A DNA stretch of 13,551 nt from an uncultured Clostridia bacterium. Lineage in GTDB: Bacteria; Bacillota; Clostridia; Christensenellales; Borkfalkiaceae. Under the pieces are notes generated by a model. It was not told the origin of the DNA. It did not search any database and saw nothing but the letters and a program-made list of their open reading frames with translations. Shown here piece after piece: positions 1 through 7,200 of this stretch. A program made the position numbers and the translations under genes. Location of the stretch: assembly GCA_947587775.1 (NCBI GenBank), contig CANPYD010000013.1, positions 1 through 13,551 of the forward strand, written 5' to 3'. Positions within the stretch are counted from its first letter, which is position 1; the number at the start of each line of letters is the position of its first letter.

Positions 1-24
1 CAAGAGGACGACCGCGCCATTCCC

Positions 25-155
25 CCGTCCCTTGGCTCCCCCTTGGCGCCCCTCTCAGGGGAGCTGTCACCGCAAGGTGACTGAGGGGTTTCCCGCCGTT
101 TGAAACCCCTTTCCCCTTCGGGGACCTCCCCTGAAAGGGGCAGCAAGAAAGCGGT
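25..155. repeat. Composite multi-hairpin extragenic repeat (copy 1)
   Basis: The stretch holds a chain of small hairpins: a CCTTGGCTCCCC...GGGGAGCTGTCACC block, a perfect stem GTCACC/GGTGAC closing a GCAA loop (66-81), a 9-bp stem AGGGGTTTC/GAAACCCCT (84-110), CCCCTTCGGGG (113-123) and CCCCTGAAAGGGG followed by CAGCAAGA. The same order of modules recurs at 10206-10513. No coding frame is convincing here. GCAA is a GNRA-type tetraloop on the + strand, so the element may act as RNA from that strand; this is inference. Confidence 0.75.
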
Positions 156-302
156 GACCCTTCGACACGCCGCAAGGACAGCGGCGGCTCAGGGTGACGC
201 GATTTGGAATGCGAACCACGCTCTAATCACGTCATGGTGAGCACTGTCGAACCATCACCTTATTTTTAATGCGGTGACCCTTCGACAAGCTCAGGGTGAC
301 GT
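151..302. repeat. Two copies of a GGTGACCCTTCGACA...CTCAGGGTGACG repeat
   Basis: Copy 1 (151-200) and copy 2 (271-302) share GCGGTGACCCTTCGACA and CTCAGGGTGACG. Copy 1 is interrupted by a mini-hairpin (stem CGCCGC/GCGGCG, loop AAGGACA, 168-186) that copy 2 lacks. The DNA between the copies (201-270) shows no gene. These look like dispersed extragenic repeats of this genome. Confidence 0.7.
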
Positions 303-325
303 AATTGGGAATGACCCCCACCTGT

Positions 326-370
326 CGCGCCAAGGACGGCGCGCCACCCGCCCCCTTCAAAGGGGGCAGG
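326..370. repeat. Mini-hairpin plus CCCCTTCAAAGGGGGCAGG palindrome
   Basis: A 6-bp stem CGCGCC/GGCGCG closes an AAGGAC loop (326-343). It is followed by CCCCC-TTCAAA-GGGGG and CAGG. The 19-nt string CCCCTTCAAAGGGGGCAGG (352-370) recurs exactly at 3185-3203 beside another palindrome, so it is a repeat of the genome and not part of a gene. Confidence 0.7.
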
Positions 371-389
371 TACCCACCTCAAAACCGCA

Positions 390-435
390 CCACACGACAA
401 AAGGAGAGGAAAAATCCTCTCCCTTTGTCGTGTGG
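390..435 (-). terminator. Long palindrome behind the lipoprotein gene, probable terminator
   Basis: Arms CCACACGACAAA and TTTGTCGTGTGG pair perfectly (12 bp). After one mismatch, GGAGAGGA pairs with TCCTCTCC (8 bp) around an AAAA loop (UUUU in the sense of the minus-strand gene). It lies about 30 nt past the lipoprotein stop. There is no clear U-run after the hairpin (TGCGGTTTTGAGG follows), so intrinsic termination is likely but not textbook. Confidence 0.6.
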
Positions 436-466
436 ATAATTCGGCGTAGAACGCCTGTCTGTGAGC

Positions 467-2929
467 TTAATGATCGTCCCTCTTGGGAAGCGCCACGGCA
501 TTGAGCGTGGAAATCGTATAGGGCGCAGCATCGCCCATTTTGTTTGATCCGAATTTCACATTTGTTTTATCAGCATATTCTGCATAGTTAGCATTGCTGT
601 CCTCGCCATGCACTTTTCTGTCCAATTTCGCCTTTACCGTAATACCGGATCCGACCGTCTCAATGCCCTCTTCATTGGCGGAATTTTTATAATACGAGGA
701 AAGGTGGATGACAATTGAGGATTGCATCCGAGCCGAAGACCCGATATGGACCTCGGTTTGTCCGGTAACATTTCCGACGATCACGCTGCACGCTTCGGAA
801 GTGCCGTCTGCCAATCCGACAACTCGAGACGCAGTCCCTGCGCAATACATAAAGATGTTCGTGACATAGCATTGGTTGACGGAACTGCTGTGCGAAGTGC
901 CCAAGATCCCGCCTGCATTTGCGCCGTCATAATATTCATCCTTCTCATCATGCTCCTTATTGATCGCAGCATATATTTTTGTTGAACAATCTAATGGCGC
1001 ACCAACTGCATTCGTGCTTGTGAATGTCCCCTGCACCGTGCAGTTCTTGATCGCAGCCTCATCGGAGGCATTTGCTCTTCTGAGTTTGGAGCCTGCGTCC
1101 TTTGCATAGCCCGCAATGCCGCCGACATGCGCATAACCGATCAATCTGAAAGAATCCACCGTGACTTTGGAAATACGAACCGATTCTCCGGTGATAAAGC
1201 CCGCAACCGCGCCGACAAAGGCGTCGCCTGTAATCTTGGCGTTCTCAATCGTGAAATCAGTGATCGTAGCACCGTCCACATACCCGAAGAGCCCCGTGAA
1301 GTTGCCGCCTTCGATCTTAAAGTTGCTCAGTTTGTTCCCATTGCCATGGAAAGTTCCTTTGAAGCCGCCTTCGATCACTGCCCCATCCTTCAAATCAAGA
1401 TAAACGCCATTGGTACGATCGGTGACTTCCGCCGCATTGGAAGGAAGTCCGATAGGGGTAATCTTCAACCCACCGAAGTCGATAGATTCATCAAGCTCGA
1501 CCGTTGCCTCAGCAAATGTCTTGCCCTCTTCACCATATGTCTCGCCGTTATTCACCGCTTTTGCGAAGGCATTCCATTCGTCTGCATTGGAGATATGCAC
1601 CACATCTCCTTCCAACAGGCTTTCGGCTGTAATGATTTTATCGCTTTCGATGTACCCGCAAACCTTACATTCTTTCCATTGGATATAACCTTTCACAGAG
1701 CCATCAACATAATCGGTAGTGTAGTATTCGCGCCACACATGACCGGCTTCATCTTTTCGTCCAAGATCATCTTTATGGCTGCAGATAGGCGCATGCCAAT
1801 GGGATGTCTCATCGGACGACCATTCGGAAGAATATTTGTGATTCGGAGTAAACGTACTTGCCGGTGCGGATTTCAGATATACTTCCCCGCAATAACCGCA
1901 CTTTTCTATCGAAATCGTACCATATTCGCAATCGTTGTTATACAAATATGCCAAGGTCGTGAGTTGACCGTGTCGGCAGTATTTCTCAATGAACAAACTG
2001 CTCCCGTCTTCAAACAAAATCCAGTACCCAAAAGTGTTTTGATCTGCCAAACTGTCTTCCCATGAGCCGCCCATTTCCTGCAAAGAATTACGGATACTCC
2101 ACTGTCCATAGTTGCGTTTGCCATAACTGCGACTGTACAAATGAATTTCCTTGATTTGGGAAGCGCTCAGAGTGCCGAGGGAGCCCGTGCTGCTCCAAGT
2201 TCCGTTCTTCTGATAGATCTCGCCCGATTCGGTATCAAGATAGAAATCCTTATCATTGCCGAGGTCGGGAGTGGGGGCGCCCGTGCCCGTCAAAAAGCCG
2301 TCGAGCTTGGGGCTCACACCCGCCTCGCCGTCCTTGCCCTTCAAAGAGCCGAGATCGTCCCATTTTCCTTCGGCGTTTTTCTGCCAAACCTCAAAGTTTT
2401 CGGTATCGAGATAGAAGTCGCCCTTTACCGCGTCTTTGACGGTTGTATCGCCTTCGGCGTATGTATTAGGGTCGGGATTTTTGCCCGAGAACCACTTGAC
2501 GCCGTCACGACCGTTTTCGCCCTTGAGGATGAGGACGGGGCTTCCCCAGCCGCCTTCGCTCTTGTGATACAGCTTGCCTGAATCAGTATCGAGATAGAAA
2601 TCGTTGACTTCGCCGATCTCGTCCGTCGGAGCGGTGTCGCCGGTAAACCAGTTGCCTGCCTCACCGTCCGCCGCGGCACGCCATGTCTTGCCTTCCTTGA
2701 CGTAGCTCGCGAGCGTTTCGGTATTGAGATAATAATCCCCTTCCTTGCCGAGACCCTCTGCGGGCTCCGCGTCGCCGTAGTACCACGTCGCTTCGTTTGC
2801 GTTTTCGTTGACATTGGCGCTTTCATCGCCGCCGCACGCACTCAGAATGCCGAGTGTCAATGCAAGCACAAGTGTGCAGACGAGCACGCAGAGCAGCGCG
2901 GTGAAAGAACGCTTTTTTGTGTTGTTCAT
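467..2929 (-). CDS. Large modular surface lipoprotein
   Basis: This 820-residue protein has a signal peptide with positively charged N-end (KKR), a hydrophobic core and lipobox LSAC, giving lipidated Cys32. Residues 49-253 hold four imperfect repeats of about 45-50 residues: W-Y/F-x-G...P...G...DFYLDT...W (D-[YF]-YL-[ND]-T at 65, 110, 171 and 228), with short collagen-like GxxGxxG spacers (137-142, 199-204). Residues about 318-424 are Cys/His-rich (CGYCG at 344, HWH near 377, CKVCG at 421), resembling the small repeats of Firmicutes surface proteins that may bind metal. Residues about 480-740 are Gly-rich GLUG-like repeats (GLFGY, GAVAGF, GGIAGYA, GGILGT) expected to form a beta-helix. There is no sortase motif; anchoring is by lipid. 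AGGAG lies 8 nt before the ATG. Adhesion or glycan binding is plausible; no enzymatic motif was seen. Confidence 0.85.
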   Translation of the reverse strand: MNNTKKRSFTALLCVLVCTLVLALTLGILSACGGDESANVNENANEATWYYGDAEPAEGLGKEGDYYLNTETLASYVKEGKTWRAAADGEAGNWFTGDTAPTDEIGEVNDFYLDTDSGKLYHKSEGGWGSPVLILKGENGRDGVKWFSGKNPDPNTYAEGDTTVKDAVKGDFYLDTENFEVWQKNAEGKWDDLGSLKGKDGEAGVSPKLDGFLTGTGAPTPDLGNDKDFYLDTESGEIYQKNGTWSSTGSLGTLSASQIKEIHLYSRSYGKRNYGQWSIRNSLQEMGGSWEDSLADQNTFGYWILFEDGSSLFIEKYCRHGQLTTLAYLYNNDCEYGTISIEKCGYCGEVYLKSAPASTFTPNHKYSSEWSSDETSHWHAPICSHKDDLGRKDEAGHVWREYYTTDYVDGSVKGYIQWKECKVCGYIESDKIITAESLLEGDVVHISNADEWNAFAKAVNNGETYGEEGKTFAEATVELDESIDFGGLKITPIGLPSNAAEVTDRTNGVYLDLKDGAVIEGGFKGTFHGNGNKLSNFKIEGGNFTGLFGYVDGATITDFTIENAKITGDAFVGAVAGFITGESVRISKVTVDSFRLIGYAHVGGIAGYAKDAGSKLRRANASDEAAIKNCTVQGTFTSTNAVGAPLDCSTKIYAAINKEHDEKDEYYDGANAGGILGTSHSSSVNQCYVTNIFMYCAGTASRVVGLADGTSEACSVIVGNVTGQTEVHIGSSARMQSSIVIHLSSYYKNSANEEGIETVGSGITVKAKLDRKVHGEDSNANYAEYADKTNVKFGSNKMGDAAPYTISTLNAVALPKRDDH

Positions 2930-3020
2930 ACCTCTTACTCCTTATAGAATTTGCACGATCCGAAGCTCTTCATTTTTCACACGGAAATGACGAAACTTTT
3001 ACATGATCTATGCTTTTCTT

Positions 3021-3050
3021 ATTATACCCCCCCCAAGGTAAAATTGTCAA
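3021..3050 (-). promoter_or_regulatory. Lipoprotein promoter with G8 tract in the spacer
   Basis: On the minus strand TTGACA (3050-3045) and TATAAT (3026-3021) are both perfect, 18 nt apart. The 8 nt next to the -10 box (3034-3027) are all G. Transcription would start near 3014, giving a leader of about 85 nt before the ATG at 2929. A one-base slip in the G run would change the spacer to 17 or 19. Confidence 0.85.
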
Positions 3051-3125
3051 GAGTTTTTCGAAAAAAAACGAGATTTTTTTTTGAAATTCGTGAAAAAGGG
3101 GGAGTTCCCTTGCCCTCGCCCCTTC

Positions 3126-3188
3126 GGGGTGGAGCAACGCATTCTGCCAAGGATTGATAATCTTTGGCAGGACGCGTTGCTCCACCCC
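3126..3188. repeat. 63-bp imperfect palindrome
   Basis: Outer arms GGGGTGGAGCAACGC (3126-3140) and GCGTTGCTCCACCCC (3174-3188) pair perfectly over 15 bp. After a 3x3 internal mismatch, CTGCCAAGGATT (3144-3155) pairs with AATCTTTGGCAG (3159-3170) with one G-T, around a 3-nt loop. Small CCCCTTCGGGG and CCCCTTCAAAGGGGG hairpins flank it on either side. It sits between the lipoprotein promoter and the end of the arabinofuranosidase gene, with no inserted ORF. Confidence 0.8.
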
Positions 3189-3231
3189 TTCAAAGGGGGC
3201 AGGCCTTGCCCCTCCGTGAGGACTATTTATT

Positions 3232-3264
3232 GTGAAAGTCCGCCCAAAAAGGGCGGACTTTCAC
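3232..3264 (-). terminator. Perfect 14-bp hairpin after the GH51 gene
   Basis: GTGAAAGTCCGCCC and GGGCGGACTTTCAC pair perfectly around a loop of five A (five U in the gene sense), 17 nt past the arabinofuranosidase stop codon. It is placed as a terminator, but the sequence after it in the gene sense is AATAAATAG, not a U-run, so it may be an mRNA 3'-end-stabilising hairpin instead. Confidence 0.6.
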
Positions 3265-3281
3265 AAACTAATCAAACGATC

Positions 3282-5246
3282 TTATTTCTTAAATATCAAT
3301 ACATTAAAACTGTGCGGCGGGAGGTCAAGGGCGTTCGGCGAAGTCGGCGCGACCTCCTGCGGGGAGATAAGTTTGGGCTCTTCGACCGTATTATACTGCC
3401 CGAGCTCCCCCGAAAGGCGGATGATCCTCGTCATGGAGCCGAAGTCCACGTCCGCTTCGATCCCGGCGTGCACTTCCGCTTCCCCCGCGTTGACAACCTT
3501 CACAAAGTAAGTGCCGTCCCGCTCCGTCACGGACGCGTAGATCCCCTTTTCATCCGTACAGGTGGGGAAGGACCAGCTTCCCGTATATTGGCTGTACAGG
3601 AGCTGGACATAATAGCTCGCCGAACCGTACGCGCTCTTGCCGTCGAACCAGATCATGTCGGGGCACCACTGCGTATAGCCGAGCCGCGCGAACAGGGGGG
3701 CGAAGGACTTCATCACGACGACGTCCGCGTTCCGCTCCATGCCCGTCATGAACGCCGCTTCGGCGAGTGCGCCTTCCCAGCAGTTGGACTGCGGTGCATT
3801 GAAGCCCGCCGCCCCCGATCCGGGGACATGCGCGGCATATTCGCCCGCATACACCGTGCCGAGGCGGGGATAGTGATCGTACACATCCGTATGATCGTAC
3901 AGCCACTGCGGGGAGACGTAAAAGTGTTCGTCCGAACAATAGACGAAATCTGGATTCTTCCGGAGATTCTCCCGCGTCCACTTCCATGCGTCGCGGTGGG
4001 AATCGGTATCGACGGTCGGCCCCACGGTACCGACGATCTTGAGATCGGGGTATCTCTCATGGATCCGCTTTTCGAACAGCTCAAATCGCTTGTAGAACTC
4101 ATTGGGGGCGGGCATGCCCGTATCCTTCTGCACGGGAGAGGCCTCCCATTGCTCGTTTCCGACCCCCAAATATTCGAGATTGAAGGGCTCGGGGTGACCC
4201 ATGTCCGCACGCACCTTGCCCCAGACGGTATCCTTGCCGCCGTTTGCGAACTCCACGACGTCCAGCGCTTCCTGAATATATGTTTCGAGTTCGGGACTGT
4301 CGAGCGGGACAAATTCCGACGACATATATTGGCAGGCGATCCCGACGGAGACGACGGGCAGCGGTTTTGCGCCGAGATATTCGCAGAGGCGGAAATATTC
4401 GTAATAGCCGATCCCGAGCGTCTGCCCGTAGTGGGAGTATGCCGAACGCCAGCCCGTCTCGGGGCCCGTCGCATGCACCGCCCAGCGGTTCCAGTTCTGT
4501 TTTCTGCGTTCGGGCTGCCCGATCGAGTTCTTCCAGAGATATCTGTTCGCGAGGTTGTTCCCCTCGACGACGCACCCGCCCGGGAAGCGCAAAAAGCCGG
4601 GATTCATCGCCTTCATGAGCTCGACAAGATCGCGGCGGAAGACGCCGAGCACGGCGTTTTCGGGCATCATGGAGAAGGCGTCCGCATGCACGCAGCCCGC
4701 CTTTTCGAGCAAAAAGCGGAATTGCGCCCGTTCGGCGTCCCTCTTCGCCTTGACCGAAAAGGCGTACCTGTGCCATTTCCCGTCAGCTTTGAGCTTGATC
4801 CGCCGCCCGACGAGCATCTCCGCCCCCTCAAACACTCCCACGCAGACATGGCCGCGGTAGTCATAGGAGCGCGCATAGAAGGAGATCTTATATCCCGCGC
4901 CCTTAGTGAGATAGATCCCGTCGTACGCCTTATTCGAGACGCCCGCGCCGCCGTCCGCCGTTTCGATCCTGAGATAATGGGGATTTTCGGGGAAGAGCGC
5001 ACGATCCGTCTTGATTTTGAGCGAGATCTCCGCCTTTGCGGGGAAGGGAGCCCAAGCATATCCCCCGTCCTCATCGACGATGTAACGGTCCCACTCGCCG
5101 TGCACGTCCTTTGCCTCAAAATTGCGGTTTTCGAGCATTTCCGCATATAATCCGCCGTCCAGCGCATAGTTGAGATCCTCGAAGAACAGCCCCACGCCGC
5201 CCGGAACAACGGGTACCTTTCCTTCCTGTGTAAACGTGATTTTCAT
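3282..5246 (-). CDS. Alpha-L-arabinofuranosidase, glycoside hydrolase family 51
   Basis: This 654-residue enzyme should release terminal alpha-L-arabinofuranosyl residues from arabinan or arabinoxylan oligosaccharides. The N-end GLFFEDLNYALDGGLYAEMLENR is typical of GH51. Residues about 75-190 form an inserted beta-rich carbohydrate-binding-like module. The (beta/alpha)8 catalytic domain carries the acid/base Glu365 in GVGNEQW and the nucleophile Glu469 in YAGEYAAH. A C-terminal beta-domain follows. There is no signal peptide, so it acts in the cytoplasm on imported oligosaccharides. The start at 5246 is preferred over an in-frame ATG at 5276 because GGAGGG lies 5 nt before it and the upstream ATG sits on the -10 box. 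It appears monocistronic, with its own promoter and a hairpin after the stop. No transporter or other glycosidase is adjacent. Confidence 0.93.
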   Translation of the reverse strand: MKITFTQEGKVPVVPGGVGLFFEDLNYALDGGLYAEMLENRNFEAKDVHGEWDRYIVDEDGGYAWAPFPAKAEISLKIKTDRALFPENPHYLRIETADGGAGVSNKAYDGIYLTKGAGYKISFYARSYDYRGHVCVGVFEGAEMLVGRRIKLKADGKWHRYAFSVKAKRDAERAQFRFLLEKAGCVHADAFSMMPENAVLGVFRRDLVELMKAMNPGFLRFPGGCVVEGNNLANRYLWKNSIGQPERRKQNWNRWAVHATGPETGWRSAYSHYGQTLGIGYYEYFRLCEYLGAKPLPVVSVGIACQYMSSEFVPLDSPELETYIQEALDVVEFANGGKDTVWGKVRADMGHPEPFNLEYLGVGNEQWEASPVQKDTGMPAPNEFYKRFELFEKRIHERYPDLKIVGTVGPTVDTDSHRDAWKWTRENLRKNPDFVYCSDEHFYVSPQWLYDHTDVYDHYPRLGTVYAGEYAAHVPGSGAAGFNAPQSNCWEGALAEAAFMTGMERNADVVVMKSFAPLFARLGYTQWCPDMIWFDGKSAYGSASYYVQLLYSQYTGSWSFPTCTDEKGIYASVTERDGTYFVKVVNAGEAEVHAGIEADVDFGSMTRIIRLSGELGQYNTVEEPKLISPQEVAPTSPNALDLPPHSFNVLIFKK

Positions 5247-5275
5247 AGAGTCCCTCCGAAGAGTTTCGTTTCCCA

Positions 5276-5303
5276 ATTATAGCACAAAAATCCCCCGAGG
5301 CAA
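5276..5303 (-). promoter_or_regulatory. Promoter of the GH51 gene (extended -10)
   Basis: On the minus strand TGCTATAAT supplies a perfect -10 (5281-5276) with the TGn extension. A TTGCCT -35 (5303-5298) lies 16 nt upstream. The -35 is inside the loop side of the terminator hairpin of the preceding gene (5288-5321), so the two elements overlap. Confidence 0.7.
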
Positions 5304-5321
5304 ATTCTTTTCGGGGGATTT
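5286..5321 (-). terminator. Intrinsic terminator of the Na/Pi-cotransporter gene
   Basis: On the minus strand a perfect 11-bp stem AAATCCCCCGA/TCGGGGGATTT with a 12-nt loop is followed by a T-run. It lies about 55 nt past the stop codon at 5376. A GC-rich hairpin (GCCGC...GCGGC) lies between the stop and this terminator. Confidence 0.75.
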
Positions 5322-5375
5322 CGGAAAAAAGTTTTCGGTTGTCACGCTCCGCCGCCCCGAAGGGCGAAAGCGGCG

Positions 5376-7100
5376 CTATTTATTTGCAAGGTATGCTTCC
5401 CTGCCGCCCTCCTCCACGGTATGGGCGATGTAGGTGATATGATCTGCGGCACGCTCTAAATTCCCGACGAGGTTGATGAACACGCTCGCATTGTTGGGGC
5501 TGCACTTCCCCTCGTTGAGCCGCTTGATGTGCGTATGGACGAGCGCACGCTTGTCGGTATCGATCTCATCCTCGAGCGCGTCGAGTTCGGGAAGCCGCGC
5601 ACGGTCGTTATAGAGGAATGCGGCGTGGGAGATCTCAAAGAGTCTTTGGATCTTTTCATACATCGCGCGGAGCATGGAGAGGAACTCCTCCGAGAAGACG
5701 AGTCCGTCCTCCACATAGTGGCGGGTGTATTTCGTGACATTGTCCGCGAGCTCGCCGACGCGCATGATGTCGTTCAGAACATAGTGCAGATCGGAGATCT
5801 TGCGCTCTTCTTCGAGAACGAGGGGCTGTGCGGTGAGCTTGACGAGGTAGGAAACCCCCTTCTTGTTCGCCTCGGCAAGCTCGAGATTGCGCGCGCGGAC
5901 GGTCTCCGCCGCGGAGAGATCTTTTTCGAGGAAGGCGGAAAACGCCGTGTCGAGGGTCTCCATCGCAAAGGCGAATACTTTGCCCGTCTCCTGATCCATA
6001 TAGCCGAGCGCGACGGACGGGGAGCGGAGAAGGCGGTCGTCAAGTTCGCTGTACAGATCGCTTCCCTCCGTCTTTGCTTCCTTTTCCTTTTTGGAGGAGA
6101 CGAGGTGATCCGCGATCCACACAAATCCGTTGACAAAGGGCAGGAAAAGCAGGGTATTGATGACGTTGAAGAGGGTATGGAAGAGGGCGATCTGCATGCC
6201 CGGCGCCATATCCGTCCCATGGAAGATCATGGAGCCCGACGGGATGACGCCGCCGAGAACGGTATCCGCAAATCCCGTCCAGCACATGAGGACGATCATG
6301 AAGATGACCGCGCCGAAGAAGTTGAACAGAAAATGGATCAGGGCAGCGCGCTTGGCGTTGGGGCTTGCGCCGAGCGAAGAGATGAGCGCCGTGACACAAG
6401 TGCCGATGTTGGAGCCGATGATGATATAGAGCGCGGCGTTTCCCCCGTTTCCGATCGTCAGCCCCGACGAAACCATGGTGAGAATGATCGCATTGACGGC
6501 CGTGGAAGATTGCACGAGCGCGGTGATCGCCACGCCGATGAGAAGGAGCAGAACAGGGTTTGTAATGACGTGCAGCACGCCCGAGACCGCCTCATAGGCT
6601 TCGCTCCCGCGGTCGAAGGTGAGCGCACCCGACATGACTTTCAGTCCCACAAAGATGAGCCCGAAGGCGGAGATCACGGAGCCGAGCGTGACGATGCGTT
6701 CCTTCTTCGAAAACATCGTCATGAGCACGCCGACCGCCGCAAGGCAGAGGAAAAAGACGGTGACGTCCGATCCCCCCAATGCGATGACCCATGCGTTGAG
6801 CGTCGTGCCGATGTTCGCGCCCATGATGATCGCCGTCGCCTGAAAGAGGGTCATGATCCCCGCATTGACGAGACCGACGACCATGACCGTCGTAAAGGCG
6901 GAACTCTGCCCGAGCACGGTGACGGCGGCGCCGATCCCCACGCCCGCAAAGCGGCTCTTCGCCGTCTTGTTGAGCATCGTCTGCAATTTTCCGTGCGCGA
7001 GCCGCGTCATGTTCTCGGAGAGCATTTTCATGCCGACGAGGAACGTCCCCATCCCGCCGAGGATCTGTAAGATAATTTTAAGAATTTCCCATGCGCTCAT
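5376..7100 (-). CDS. Na/Pi-cotransporter family protein with PhoU-like C-terminal domain
   Basis: This 574-residue membrane protein belongs to the NptA/Na-Pi cotransporter family (SLC34-like), which takes up or exports phosphate with sodium. Two inverted Na_Pi_cotrans repeats are visible, each with the signature QSS motif: GQSSAFTT (64-71) followed by ANIGTT, and VQSSTA (196-201) followed by SNIGT. About eight to nine hydrophobic segments span residues 8-335. Residues about 370-570 form a soluble helical PhoU-like domain (ELADNVTKYTRHYVEDG; NLVGNLERAADHITYIAH). The start at 7100 follows AGGAGAGG, spacing 12 nt; the frame stays open to 7166 but lies on the promoter. It has its own promoter and terminator. 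Substrate is inferred from the family; no phosphate regulon genes are adjacent. Confidence 0.9.
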   Translation of the reverse strand: MSAWEILKIILQILGGMGTFLVGMKMLSENMTRLAHGKLQTMLNKTAKSRFAGVGIGAAVTVLGQSSAFTTVMVVGLVNAGIMTLFQATAIIMGANIGTTLNAWVIALGGSDVTVFFLCLAAVGVLMTMFSKKERIVTLGSVISAFGLIFVGLKVMSGALTFDRGSEAYEAVSGVLHVITNPVLLLLIGVAITALVQSSTAVNAIILTMVSSGLTIGNGGNAALYIIIGSNIGTCVTALISSLGASPNAKRAALIHFLFNFFGAVIFMIVLMCWTGFADTVLGGVIPSGSMIFHGTDMAPGMQIALFHTLFNVINTLLFLPFVNGFVWIADHLVSSKKEKEAKTEGSDLYSELDDRLLRSPSVALGYMDQETGKVFAFAMETLDTAFSAFLEKDLSAAETVRARNLELAEANKKGVSYLVKLTAQPLVLEEERKISDLHYVLNDIMRVGELADNVTKYTRHYVEDGLVFSEEFLSMLRAMYEKIQRLFEISHAAFLYNDRARLPELDALEDEIDTDKRALVHTHIKRLNEGKCSPNNASVFINLVGNLERAADHITYIAHTVEEGGREAYLANK

Positions 7101-7136
7101 AGACCTGCGTGCCCTCTCCTGTTGTCGGACAAAGAC

Positions 7137-7166
7137 ATTATAACAGGGGGGATAGCGGTTTGTCAC
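7137..7166 (-). promoter_or_regulatory. Promoter of the Na/Pi-cotransporter gene
   Basis: On the minus strand GTGACA (7166-7161) and a perfect TATAAT (7142-7137) are 18 nt apart; the spacer contains six consecutive C (7151-7146). It lies just past the metQ stop codon, so this gene can be transcribed apart from metNIQ. Only a weak 5-bp hairpin and a T6 run separate it from metQ, so readthrough is possible. Confidence 0.7.
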
Positions 7167-7200
7167 GCGATTTGCGCAAAATTGTAAAAAATCCTCTCCG

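Noticed and set aside
1127..2065. 312-codon open frame opposite the lipoprotein
   Set aside because: It is antisense to a protein with a clear signal peptide, promoter and repeats, and shows no motifs.
3081..5150. 689-codon open frame opposite the GH51 gene
   Set aside because: It is antisense to a glycosidase with both catalytic glutamates and runs through the 63-bp palindrome; it has no family features.
5529..7070. 513-codon open frame opposite the Na/Pi-cotransporter
   Set aside because: Its composition is extremely charged and low in hydrophobics, as expected for the complement of a membrane protein; there is no ribosome binding site.
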